Positions 17,228-25,078 of a stretch of 64,000 bases of DNA are shown here, in pieces. Each line of letters begins with the position of its first letter. Positions within the stretch are counted from its first letter, which is position 1. The stretch is from CAZUGA01 sp964619885. GTDB lineage: Bacteria; Pseudomonadota; Gammaproteobacteria; Methylococcales; UBA1147. The DNA lies in the NCBI GenBank assembly GCA_964619885.1, contig CAZUGA010000016.1, forward strand, positions 24,154 through 88,153, written 5' to 3'. A program made the translations under genes and the position numbers. Under the pieces are notes generated by a model. The model ran no database searches and was not told the origin of the DNA. It worked only from the letters and a program-made list of their open reading frames with translations.

Positions 17228-17642
17228 CGTGCTAAAGGTTTTGTTTTTATGCACAGGGAATTCCTGTCGCTCAATTATGGCGGAGAGGCTGCTTAACCAT
17301 CTAGGCAAAGGACATTATAAGGGTTTCAGCGCCGGAAGTTTTCCGACAGGCGAAGTTCACCCTAAATCCATTGAAACGCTTAAAAGACATGGTATTGACT
17401 TCAGACAGCCGCGCAGTAAGTCATGGAACGAATTTTCCGATACAACTTTTGATCTTGTCATTACAGTCTGCGACCAAGCGGTGGGGGAGATATGCCCTAT
17501 CTTTCCGGGGCAGCCTAAAAAACTACATTGGAGTACGCCTGATCCCGCAAAAGCTACCGGTACAGAGGACGAAATCAACATAGTTTTTGACGACGCTTTT
17601 AATTTTCTTAAAAACCGTATTGAGAGAGAACTTTTATCATGA
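17217..17642 (+). CDS. arsC: arsenate reductase, thioredoxin-coupled (LMW-PTPase fold)
   Basis: Reduces arsenate to arsenite so that the pump can export it. The 141 residues carry the phosphatase-type loop CTGNSCR at the N-terminus and the redox pair in CDQAVGEIC, the Cys arrangement of thioredoxin-dependent ArsC. The ATG at 17217 fits the start of the fold and overlaps arsR; the open frame further upstream lies inside arsR. It overlaps acr3 by 4 bases (ATGA), so the three genes form a tightly coupled operon. Confidence 0.94.
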   Translation: MVDDVLKVLFLCTGNSCRSIMAERLLNHLGKGHYKGFSAGSFPTGEVHPKSIETLKRHGIDFRQPRSKSWNEFSDTTFDLVITVCDQAVGEICPIFPGQPKKLHWSTPDPAKATGTEDEINIVFDDAFNFLKNRIERELLS

Positions 17643-18709
17643 GCGAAGAATCTCCTCTTGGCATTTTTGGCCGTTATTTAAGCCTTTGGGTTGGACTGTG
17701 TATCCTTGTAGGTATTGGGTTAGGCTATGCTTTTCCTGCACTTTTCCAGTTAGTCGCCAACCTTGAATATGCCAATGTCAATTTCATTGTAGCGGTTCTC
17801 ATATGGGTGATGATTTACCCGATGATGACGCAGGTGGATTTTTCAAGCCTTAAAGATCTTGGCCGGAAACCTAGAGGCTTGTGCATCACACTGGTTGTAA
17901 ACTGGCTAATTAAGCCCTTTACCATGGCTGGATTAGGTGTTTTGTTCTTTGAACATATCTTTGCAGGGTTGGTCGAACCGCAAACGGCTAAGGAATATAT
18001 TGCCGGAATGATATTGCTTGGCGTTGCGCCATGTACGGCGATGGTGTTCGTATGGAGCCAGCTTACGCGGGGGGATACCAGTTATACACTTGTACAGGTG
18101 TCCATAAACGATCTTATTATGGTGTTTGCGTTTGCCCCCATAGCGGCGTTTTTACTCGGCATAACCAATATTGTTGTACCCTGGGAAACGCTTCTGCTGT
18201 CCGTTGTTCTTTATGTCGTTATCCCGTTGGTCGCCGGATATATAACCCGCCATACACTCTTCAAAAAGGATTACACCGGAGAAACTTTAAAACGCTTTGC
18301 AAAACATCTTGAGCCATATTCGATTATCGGGCTGCTGGCGACTGTGATATTGCTGTTCGGCTTTCAGGCGCAGATCATTTTGGATAATCCGTTTATTATC
18401 GGCTTGATTGCCGTTCCCTTATTGATACAAAGCTACAGTATTTTCTTTTTTGCCTATGGCTGGTCTTATCTGTGGAAAGTACCGCATAACATTGCCGCAC
18501 CCGCATCGTTGATCGGAACTTCCAATTTTTTTGAACTGGCCGTGGCTGTTGCTATCAGTTTATTTGGCCTCAACTCCGGCGCGGCGCTGGCTACGGTCGT
18601 TGGCGTATTGGTTGAAGTGCCTGTCATGTTATCGCTGGTTGCTTTTGCTAATAGAACGAAAAGGCTCTTTTCCAAGCGTGAACCGATAGTTCCAATTATC
18701 AATGAATAA
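17639..18709 (+). CDS. acr3: ACR3-family arsenite efflux permease
   Basis: A 356-residue inner-membrane protein with about ten hydrophobic helices that exports As(III). The conserved Cys of the family is in GVAPCTAMVFVWSQLTRGD, and GTSNFFELAVA matches the second conserved helix. It is of the Acr3 type and not the unrelated ArsB type. The start overlaps arsC by ATGA. No ArsA or ArsD is present. It ends 18 bases before the right inverted repeat of the cassette. Confidence 0.95.
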   Translation: MSEESPLGIFGRYLSLWVGLCILVGIGLGYAFPALFQLVANLEYANVNFIVAVLIWVMIYPMMTQVDFSSLKDLGRKPRGLCITLVVNWLIKPFTMAGLGVLFFEHIFAGLVEPQTAKEYIAGMILLGVAPCTAMVFVWSQLTRGDTSYTLVQVSINDLIMVFAFAPIAAFLLGITNIVVPWETLLLSVVLYVVIPLVAGYITRHTLFKKDYTGETLKRFAKHLEPYSIIGLLATVILLFGFQAQIILDNPFIIGLIAVPLLIQSYSIFFFAYGWSYLWKVPHNIAAPASLIGTSNFFELAVAVAISLFGLNSGAALATVVGVLVEVPVMLSLVAFANRTKRLFSKREPIVPIINE

Positions 18710-18772
18710 ACTATTCAATCTGTAATCGTGAACAGTTTACTAGCAAAGTGTTCACCTTGCCGATTTTCACCA

Positions 18773-19024
18773 TTATGAAAACCCAGCGTCCTGTTTACGC
18801 AAGAACCACAAGATCATTGCGAGATTCGCCGCATCAACTTCCTGGCCGCTTGAAACCGAGGCATGTTCTAACATCATATTGCAAATTTCGCGGTAATGAT
18901 CGGGATCGTCCCAACCACGATAGCCTTTAATCGCCTGCTCGCGCAGCCGCGCTTTCATTTCCGTGTTGAAATTATCGGCCACCTGAAAAAGCCGATCGAT
19001 TTCTTGCTGTGTTTCTTGATCCAT
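18773..19024 (-). CDS. small island protein of unknown function
   Basis: An acidic 83-residue protein with no signal peptide or membrane segment. The stretch KGYRGWDDPDHY and the ending DAANLAMILWFLRKQ resemble small proteins of phages and plasmids, but I cannot name the family. A GGGTGG sequence precedes the ATG. It sits between the right inverted repeat of the ars cassette and the outer repeat at 19116, on the opposite strand to ars, so it is probably older island content. Confidence 0.55.
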   Translation of the reverse strand: MDQETQQEIDRLFQVADNFNTEMKARLREQAIKGYRGWDDPDHYREICNMMLEHASVSSGQEVDAANLAMILWFLRKQDAGFS

Positions 19025-19115
19025 AAAACCACCCGCAAGGGTTCATCTAGCCCTATTTATCGATAGAATAAAAAAGAGCCAACACAACGAGCTAGCCCTT
19101 TCGGTGATAGTAAAT

Positions 19116-19167
19116 GGTACTGTCAAGTTAAGCAAGATTGAGTAAAAACTGGCTAATTTGGCGGTTT
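19116..19167 (+). repeat. second copy of the MITE-like left end
   Basis: These 52 bases match 16336-16387 at 48 positions and begin with the same GGTACTGTCAAGTTAAGC. Only this left end is present; no matching right end follows. With the 16336 copy it forms direct repeats around the ars cassette, as expected from homologous or IS6-type rearrangements. Confidence 0.75.
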
Positions 19168-19485
19168 AAATCGCTGCCAGCCAGGGACTACATCAAACAC
19201 CACCCGGAAAAAACCAGGGACCTGATCGCTGACAAAGCTGCGCGCGATGTTAAGACGTATAATCTCAAATACTTCGGCGCGGACCCGTTCGACCGGGCAA
19301 AAAACCAACACGCTTTTCAGAAAAGATCGGCGGCTGATTTTAGCTCGCTTTACTCGCTATTACATTTGAGATTGGGATATGATGCCGATTAGGGATGGGT
19401 GCACAAAGACAAAATACCCGATGTGGACAATAACGTCGACCCGCAGTTTATCCGTCACACAGATACCGCTAATATCAAGAAATAG
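19168..19485 (+). pseudogene. unrecognised coding remnant
   Basis: A reading frame from the repeat end runs through YIKHHPEKTRDLIADKAARD and KYFGADPFDRAKNQHAFQ, meets an in-frame TAG at about 19390, then continues in the same frame with GWVHKDKIPDVDNNVDPQF to a TAG near 19483. The composition looks like a real protein's C-terminal part that lost its start. I do not recognise the family. The remaining 100 bases to 19583 show nothing. Confidence 0.35.
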
Positions 19486-19583
19486 TGGGTGTTTTGATTT
19501 AGTTGGATTCTCCGAATCAATTTAACCACCTATTCAACAAGATCATTCATACAACGTATAGCTAGAGTATTCACTGACTTTTA

Positions 19584-20786
19584 CTAAACATCAGTTAATT
19601 GTTCGCTCTGTTCGCCCTCTTCTGACTCATCCTCGTCCAGCTCTAGCGGATCCAAAGCCAAAGAGGAGATCGTTGATTTGGATCCACTGGCATCTTGTGA
19701 TTCTTCTTCGGTAGGATCATCCATCTTGCCCTCGCTAAGGTTAATCTTAAGCCGTAGGTTATTCGGAGAATCGGAGTTTTGTAGTGCTTCGTCCTTAGTG
19801 ATAGTGCCTTGTTTGTATAATTTGAACAGATGACTGTCGAAGGTTTGCATACCAACATTTTCGGATTTCTCCATGACTTCTTTGATTCCATGGATATCGC
19901 CTTTGTGGATTAGATCCTGGATCATGGATGTACCTAACAGGATTTCAATCGCGGCTGCACGCTTGTCGTCAACCGTTTTGACCAACCGTTGCGATACAAA
20001 GGCTTTCAAGTTCAATGAGAGATCCATCAACAGTTGATTACGGCGTTCCTCAGGGAAGAAATTAATGATACGATCCAGCGCCTGATTCGCGTTGTTCGCG
20101 TGTAGTGTTGATAAGCACAGATGCCCAGTTTCAGAGAACGCCAGCGCGTGTTCCATGGTTTCTTGGCTGCGAATCTCACCAATCAGTATGACGTCAGGTG
20201 CCTGCCGAAGCGTATTCTCCAGCGCATCTTGGTAGGAACTGGTATCGACGCCGACTTCGCGCTGGTTGACTAGTGATTTTTTGTGTGGGTGGATAAATTC
20301 GATGGGGTCTTCGATGGTGATGATATGGCCATCCGCATTACTGTTGCGGTGATCGATCAACGCGGCGAGCGAGGTCGATTTTCCTGAACCGGTTCCACCC
20401 ACGAATAGAACCAAACCACGTTTTTCCATTATTACGTTTTTCAAAATCGGCGGCAATCCCAAATCATCGGCATTGGGAATAGTCGTTTTGATATTCCGTA
20501 CAACCATCGCCAGGCAATTTCGTTGCTTAAATATATTGACCCTAAATCGCCCCACGCCTTTTTCGGATATGGCTAAATTCATCTCCGGCTTTTGTTCGAA
20601 TTCAGCGAGTTGACCTTCATCCATGATGTCGTAAGCAATTGATTGGATTTTCTCGGCTGTCAGCTTCTCTTTTTCAATGGGACGCAAACGCCCTTCGAAT
20701 TTTGCCGCAGCGGGTGCGCCCGCGGTCAGGTATAGGTCGGATCCGTCTTTGTGTGCCAACAACATCAAATAATCTCTAAACTGCAT
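19584..20786 (-). CDS. pilU: type IV pilus retraction ATPase PilU
   Basis: A hexameric ATPase that works with PilT to retract type IVa pili. The 400 residues include Walker A GGTGSGKST, the Asp box and Walker B region (DVILIGEIRSQETMEHAL) and the His box SETGHLCLSTLHANNA. The N-terminus FRDYLMLLAHKDGSDLYLT and the length favour PilU over PilT. The C-terminus has an extra acidic tail (Asp/Glu/Ser-rich, last about 45 residues). GAGGA precedes the ATG. pilT is not adjacent in this window. Confidence 0.92.
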   Translation of the reverse strand: MQFRDYLMLLAHKDGSDLYLTAGAPAAAKFEGRLRPIEKEKLTAEKIQSIAYDIMDEGQLAEFEQKPEMNLAISEKGVGRFRVNIFKQRNCLAMVVRNIKTTIPNADDLGLPPILKNVIMEKRGLVLFVGGTGSGKSTSLAALIDHRNSNADGHIITIEDPIEFIHPHKKSLVNQREVGVDTSSYQDALENTLRQAPDVILIGEIRSQETMEHALAFSETGHLCLSTLHANNANQALDRIINFFPEERRNQLLMDLSLNLKAFVSQRLVKTVDDKRAAAIEILLGTSMIQDLIHKGDIHGIKEVMEKSENVGMQTFDSHLFKLYKQGTITKDEALQNSDSPNNLRLKINLSEGKMDDPTEEESQDASGSKSTISSLALDPLELDEDESEEGEQSEQLTDV

Positions 20787-20962
20787 AACATCCTCGTCAT
20801 CTGAACTAGAAAAAACCTTATTCAGTTTAGTTAAAGTTAGAGATTTTTGGATACCAGCTTTCGCGTAACAAAAAATTAATCGAGGTGATTAAGTCAATTG
20901 ATAGTTGAACTATGGCATGATCCTTAGGTGATCAAGTTGCCGCGAGGCCTTTTGCCGCATAT

Positions 20963-21946
20963 TTAGTTGGGTTTATCGCGATTTGAAAGATAAGCAATTA
21001 CTTCGCTTGTCGTAAGTTTTCGACTGCCCGGACCAACTCTTACGTAAAAATCTTCAGCGCCCCCGTTTTTTAGGAACACCGGGGCCGGAGAAACACCGCA
21101 TTCAAATACGACCACCGATTTTCCATCAATCGGGAGTAGGTTAAAACGGATCGCATTGGCAAACTCTAACCCGATATTCTGTTTGATCAAATTGTTTATA
21201 TGCAGCAATAATTTGTCGTCGTTGGCGAATCGGTCAGCATCGGTGCCTAGAACATTGCCGTTATCCTCCACGCCGACGATCAAGATCCCACCATCAGTAT
21301 TTAAAAAAGCCACTACGGACTTCATCCAAGCGACTTCCATGGCTTTATCGCTACAATCTTTTCTCAAATTCCAACGTAATGTAGATTTAAATTCGACCTT
21401 ATCACTTTCACCTTGCGTAATAATTGAACGAAGCCAGCCCTCCTGTTGTTGAGGATTATGCGGATCGTCGTTGACGGTCAAAGCATTTAGCTTGTCATTC
21501 AATGCGTCGTTTTCGGACCTTAAGTTATGCTGCAGCCGGTAAACCTCGATTTGGCTGGTAACCCTGGCGATAACCTCTTCCGCATCAAACGGTTTGGTAA
21601 TAAAATCAACTGCACCCAACGATAAACCCTGCACCTTGTCCTTGGTTTCCTGTAGCGCGGTTAAAAAGATGACGATTGAGTCTCTAGTTTTTTCGTCCGC
21701 CTTCAATTGTCTGCAGGTTTCGTACCCATCGATTCCCGGCATCATCACGTCTAGCAGTATCAATGCGGGTTGAGCTTTGCGTGCGATTTGTAAAGCCTGG
21801 TTGCCGGAACGTGCTGCTAATAATCGGTAACCCAGCCCACCCAGCGTGCCGTGCAGAATCTGCAGGTTCATCGCATTATCGTCGACCAACAAAATTTTCA
21901 ATAAATCGGTGTCGGTCTTGTTCGAATTTTCTTTGGTAGAATTCAT
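20963..21946 (-). CDS. receiver domain fused to AlbA_2 (Schlafen-like) domain
   Basis: A 327-residue two-domain protein. The N-terminal receiver (about 17-132) has the phospho-acceptor Asp66 in LLDVMMPGIDGYE and the conserved Lys in FITKPF. A short coiled-coil (about 133-157) links it to a C-terminal AlbA_2 domain (about 175-310), with KVEFKSTLRWN, GGILIVGVEDNG and FYVRVGPGSRKL. AlbA_2 domains occur in putative nucleic-acid-binding or ATPase proteins; their role is poorly defined. The partner histidine kinase is not adjacent. It is separate from pilU (176-base gap). Confidence 0.88.
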   Translation of the reverse strand: MNSTKENSNKTDTDLLKILLVDDNAMNLQILHGTLGGLGYRLLAARSGNQALQIARKAQPALILLDVMMPGIDGYETCRQLKADEKTRDSIVIFLTALQETKDKVQGLSLGAVDFITKPFDAEEVIARVTSQIEVYRLQHNLRSENDALNDKLNALTVNDDPHNPQQQEGWLRSIITQGESDKVEFKSTLRWNLRKDCSDKAMEVAWMKSVVAFLNTDGGILIVGVEDNGNVLGTDADRFANDDKLLLHINNLIKQNIGLEFANAIRFNLLPIDGKSVVVFECGVSPAPVFLKNGGAEDFYVRVGPGSRKLTTSEVIAYLSNRDKPN

Positions 21947-22122
21947 AGCCTAGTTTGGTAATGCTCTTACCTCGATGACACAATTAGGTTCTGATGTTAA
22001 ACAGTAATGCGCAGAAATCAAATGGATCATACAATGGCAGCTTACATCGAGGCCGGATTGACGCCAGCAGAACCAAGTCGCTAACCATCAACCATGTCTA
22101 TCAAATTTGATAAGGATTTGCC

Positions 22123-22452
22123 GTGTCGTACCTGTATTTGAGTATTGCTATAATTTCTGAAGTTGTTGCGACGAGCACTCTAAAAGCGACTGAAGAATTT
22201 ACCCGAGTATGGCCGTCTATAGTCGTCGTAATCGGTTATGCTCTGGCATTTTATTTTTTGACCTTAACCCTGAGAACCATTCCAATCGGAATCGCTTATG
22301 CACTTTGGTCGGGTATAGGGATAGTTCTGGTCGTAATAGCTGGATTTATCTTATACAACCAATCTGTCGATCTAGCCGCAGTGGTGGGAATTGGCCTGAT
22401 TGTGTTAGGCGTTGCGGTCATTAATGTTTTTTCTAAAACCGCAATGCACTGA
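22123..22452 (+). CDS. small multidrug resistance (SMR) transporter
   Basis: A 109-residue inner-membrane protein with four helices, working as an antiparallel dimer to exchange protons for cationic drugs. The essential Glu in the first helix is Glu13 (IISEVVATSTLK), and PIGIAYALWSGIGIV matches the third-helix signature. The start is GTG with AAGGA upstream. It is a member of the EmrE/QacE branch; guanidinium export is an alternative role in the family. Confidence 0.93.
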   Translation: MSYLYLSIAIISEVVATSTLKATEEFTRVWPSIVVVIGYALAFYFLTLTLRTIPIGIAYALWSGIGIVLVVIAGFILYNQSVDLAAVVGIGLIVLGVAVINVFSKTAMH

Positions 22453-22759
22453 TCTATTGGTTCGGCATTTGTTTAGAATAATCGGTATGCGCGGCGCAAT
22501 CCGACTGGATTGGAAAATCAATCTATGCTCTAACAATGATGTTGGTAGTGGTACATGTTAAGAATTCCAATATCCAAAGCAAAGGAACTTAATCTGCGGG
22601 AATCCTCTATTCGCGGATGATCATCTAGATCCCAAGTTAACCATAGATAGAAACCGCGAAATTGGCTAACAACGTTTAGTCTAATTCGGGCCGAGGGAGT
22701 ACCAACATAAATCTTCCGCTAGCGCCTCGGCAGATTAATTTTAACCTGGATGTTTTGAT
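22453..22759. other. gene-free interval
   Basis: 307 bases between the SMR gene and a convergent membrane-protein gene. I see no coding frame, clear terminator or repeat. Confidence 0.5.
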
Positions 22760-23134
22760 CTATTCGCTGGTTTTTTTAAATTGCCACATAGGTCCCGATG
22801 TAAATTTGTCGCTGTGGGGTAATACAACGCCAATGAACGCGGCCAGCATCCCCAGTAAATATAAAGACCTCATCAGCAAAATAGTGGAGAATCCATCCAG
22901 TTCCATTAAGGTGGGTAACGCAAGCGCCGCCCAAACCACAAAGAATAAACCTATGCTCCAACGCTTCATATTCCATAATCCATAGTAGCAATATAGCCCC
23001 AGGAAACTGATGATTAGCATAAAAAAAGAACTAATCCCCGGTAGCAGCATGATCTGACCAATAGAACGGACGGCCAGCGACGTGCCGATTACGAAAAGTA
23101 ATACACATAGAATGGTTATTGATTGTGGTCTCAT
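22760..23134 (-). CDS. small four-helix membrane protein, unknown
   Basis: 124 residues with about four hydrophobic segments and a short cytosolic tail. It begins MRPQSITILCVLLFVIG, and the second helix is followed by GLWNMKRW. AGAGG precedes the ATG. I cannot place it in a family. It faces the SMR gene but shares no operon with it. Confidence 0.7.
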   Translation of the reverse strand: MRPQSITILCVLLFVIGTSLAVRSIGQIMLLPGISSFFMLIISFLGLYCYYGLWNMKRWSIGLFFVVWAALALPTLMELDGFSTILLMRSLYLLGMLAAFIGVVLPHSDKFTSGPMWQFKKTSE

Positions 23135-23226
23135 TGTTAACCTCTCTGATCTTTACATTTAGTGATGCAGTCATCCGATTGAATTATTAACTGCGTCCTA
23201 AGACATATTACCCGCCAATTCTACGA

Positions 23227-23583
23227 TTATTGGATCGCCTGGCACGACTGCTGCCAATTGCCTAACATCGGTCGACGCGCTTTGGCCCATATATTGGTAC
23301 GTGCGGCAAGCCTGATTTCGTCATCGCGAGAAATGGGCGTTTTGCCAAAACCAATGGCAATACAACTACCCTCAACCCAGAATGCAATTTCTCCTGCTTC
23401 AATCACGTCTTTGGCATCTTCTTCTAACTTAACATTTACCGAAGCCGAAAAATATATTTCATTGCCCCAGGTTTGTGCTGTGGTAGTGATAGGTAGAGCA
23501 GCCTCTATGGCTTCTGCGGTCGGCGTATCCAAGAATTCGGCTATTACAGTTACCGCCCCGGCTTTAATCACAAATGTTTCCAC
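23227..23583 (-). CDS. cyclophilin-like fold protein (TM1367 type)
   Basis: A 118-residue protein of the cyclophilin-like family. Conserved stretches are LDTPTAEAIEAALPI, TWGNEIYFS and the FGKTPISRDDEIR motif with the preceding GEIAFWVEG. These proteins share the cyclophilin barrel but lack proven isomerase activity. No signal peptide is seen. The neighbours give no functional clue. Confidence 0.8.
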   Translation of the reverse strand: METFVIKAGAVTVIAEFLDTPTAEAIEAALPITTTAQTWGNEIYFSASVNVKLEEDAKDVIEAGEIAFWVEGSCIAIGFGKTPISRDDEIRLAARTNIWAKARRPMLGNWQQSCQAIQ

Positions 23584-23807
23584 AAAACTGGCCTTGTCTT
23601 TGGTCCATTACGGTCACGATATGGGACAATTTAACGGGAGATGAAAAATATTACCAGGGATAGATTTTCGCTATTATACCGGGCTCTGGTATTCAAAGTT
23701 TTCTGGAAAATCGTGTTAGAATTTTTCAAATTGCCCGATCGGAGTTAAATAGACTGCGCATCGCCTACTTGCGGAACATCAATTCCAAATTTAAAGCAAA
23801 TCATTAT

Positions 23808-24815
23808 ATGTCTGATTCTATGGCCGCATTGCCCGCACTGATGACCGCTGTGGAGATCTCCGAACCTGGGGGTCCTCAAGTATTATTAGCAACGCAAACA
23901 ACGATTCCGAAACCAGCTGCTGGTGAAGTGCTGATTGAGGTCGCTGCGGCAGGTGTTAACGGCCCAGATTTGATGCAGCGTAAAGGCCTTTACCCGCCGC
24001 CACCTGGTGCATCAGAAATTCCTGGACTGGAAGTTGCTGGTACTATTGCTGAATTGGGTGATCAAATCCATGGATTGAAAGTGGGGCAACAGGTTTGCGC
24101 CCTGGTGACAGGAGGCGGTTATGCTGAGTATTGCGCTGCGGCAGAACCATTGTGCCTACCTGTCCCAAAAGGTTTCGATATGATCCAGGCTGCCGCATTG
24201 CCGGAAACTTTTTTTACCGTTTGGAACAATGTGTTTGAGCGGGGGCAACTGACTGACGGGGAATCGCTTCTGGTGCATGGGGGATCTAGTGGAATAGGTA
24301 CTACGGCAATTCAATTGGCGCGTGCGATGGGTGCCAATGTTTTTATTACTGCGGGTAGTGACGAGAAATGCCAATTTTGCGAGACGCTCGGTGCCACGTC
24401 GATTAATTACAATATGGAGGATTTCGTCGAACGGGTTAAACAGGAAACTAACGGTGTTGGGGTTAATTTGATACTCGATATGGTTGGCGGCGATTATCTA
24501 CAACGTAATTTATCCTGCCTGGCTGAAGACGGCCGTTTAGTTCAAATCGCGTTTCAACGCGGACCGAAGACCAATATTAATCTGCTACCTATTATGTTGA
24601 AGCGGTTGACAGTCACAGGATCTACTTTGCGTCCCAGAAGCATTGAAGAAAAAGCTGAGCTGGCCGACCGGCTGAAGCAAAAAGTTTGGCCGTTGCTGGA
24701 AAACGGTGCGGTTAAACCAATCGTATATAAAACCTTTACGCTAAAGGATGCTGCCAAGGCGCACGAAATAATGGAGAGTAGCACGCAAATAGGAAAAATT
24801 GTTTTGACGGTTTGA
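23808..24815 (+). CDS. NAD(P)H:quinone oxidoreductase, PIG3-like MDR family
   Basis: A zinc-free medium-chain reductase, about 335 residues. The GroES-like N-terminal part has AGVNGPDLMQRKG and PGLEVAG, and the Rossmann motif is HGGSSGIGTTAIQLA. GRLVQIAFQRG and the C-terminal segment match the PIG3/QorB-like group, which reduces quinones with NADPH. The ATG at 23808 is a compromise: family alignment would also allow MTAVEISEPGG further in, and a TTG at 23769 is possible. Confidence 0.9.
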   Translation: MSDSMAALPALMTAVEISEPGGPQVLLATQTTIPKPAAGEVLIEVAAAGVNGPDLMQRKGLYPPPPGASEIPGLEVAGTIAELGDQIHGLKVGQQVCALVTGGGYAEYCAAAEPLCLPVPKGFDMIQAAALPETFFTVWNNVFERGQLTDGESLLVHGGSSGIGTTAIQLARAMGANVFITAGSDEKCQFCETLGATSINYNMEDFVERVKQETNGVGVNLILDMVGGDYLQRNLSCLAEDGRLVQIAFQRGPKTNINLLPIMLKRLTVTGSTLRPRSIEEKAELADRLKQKVWPLLENGAVKPIVYKTFTLKDAAKAHEIMESSTQIGKIVLTV

Positions 24816-25078
24816 CACCGACCACATTGAACATTGTGAATTAAAATTTGTAATCTGAAAATTCCACGCCGATATATTAAAACTGTTATTTCATATTGAT
24901 CTATTATTGGGAATATTAATCTATAAAAATGGATTTTGTTATTATGATTAGTATTGTATTGTTTTAAATTTACTAATCATTCTCAATCGAAATTTTTAAA
25001 GTCGCTATGTATCTCAACGCGTTTTAATTTCGGTATAAACTATAAATAACCTTCACGATCTTATATATAAATTTAGGT

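Larger units (their letters stand above)
16514..18758. mobile_element. ars cassette bounded by 30-bp inverted repeats
   Basis: The left repeat (16514-16543) reads AAGGCGAACACTTGTC and ends AAACTGTTCAC. The right repeat (18728-18758), read inverted, is AAGGTGAACACTT and ends AAACTGTTCAC. They match at about 24 of 30 positions with one single-base indel. Between them lie only arsR, arsC and acr3. No transposase is inside, so this looks like a passenger-carrying, non-autonomous element or the remains of one. Each repeat also contains a smaller inverted motif (GAACA...TGTTC), so a protein-binding role is an alternative. No flanking duplication is evident. Confidence 0.5.

Noticed and set aside
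16514..18758. Tn3-type transposon around the ars genes
   Set aside because: The inverted repeats do not begin with the Tn3-type GGGG end, and there is no transposase, resolvase or res site.
19116..19583. Second complete MITE at the right of the island
   Set aside because: Only the first 52 bases match; no inverted right end was found.
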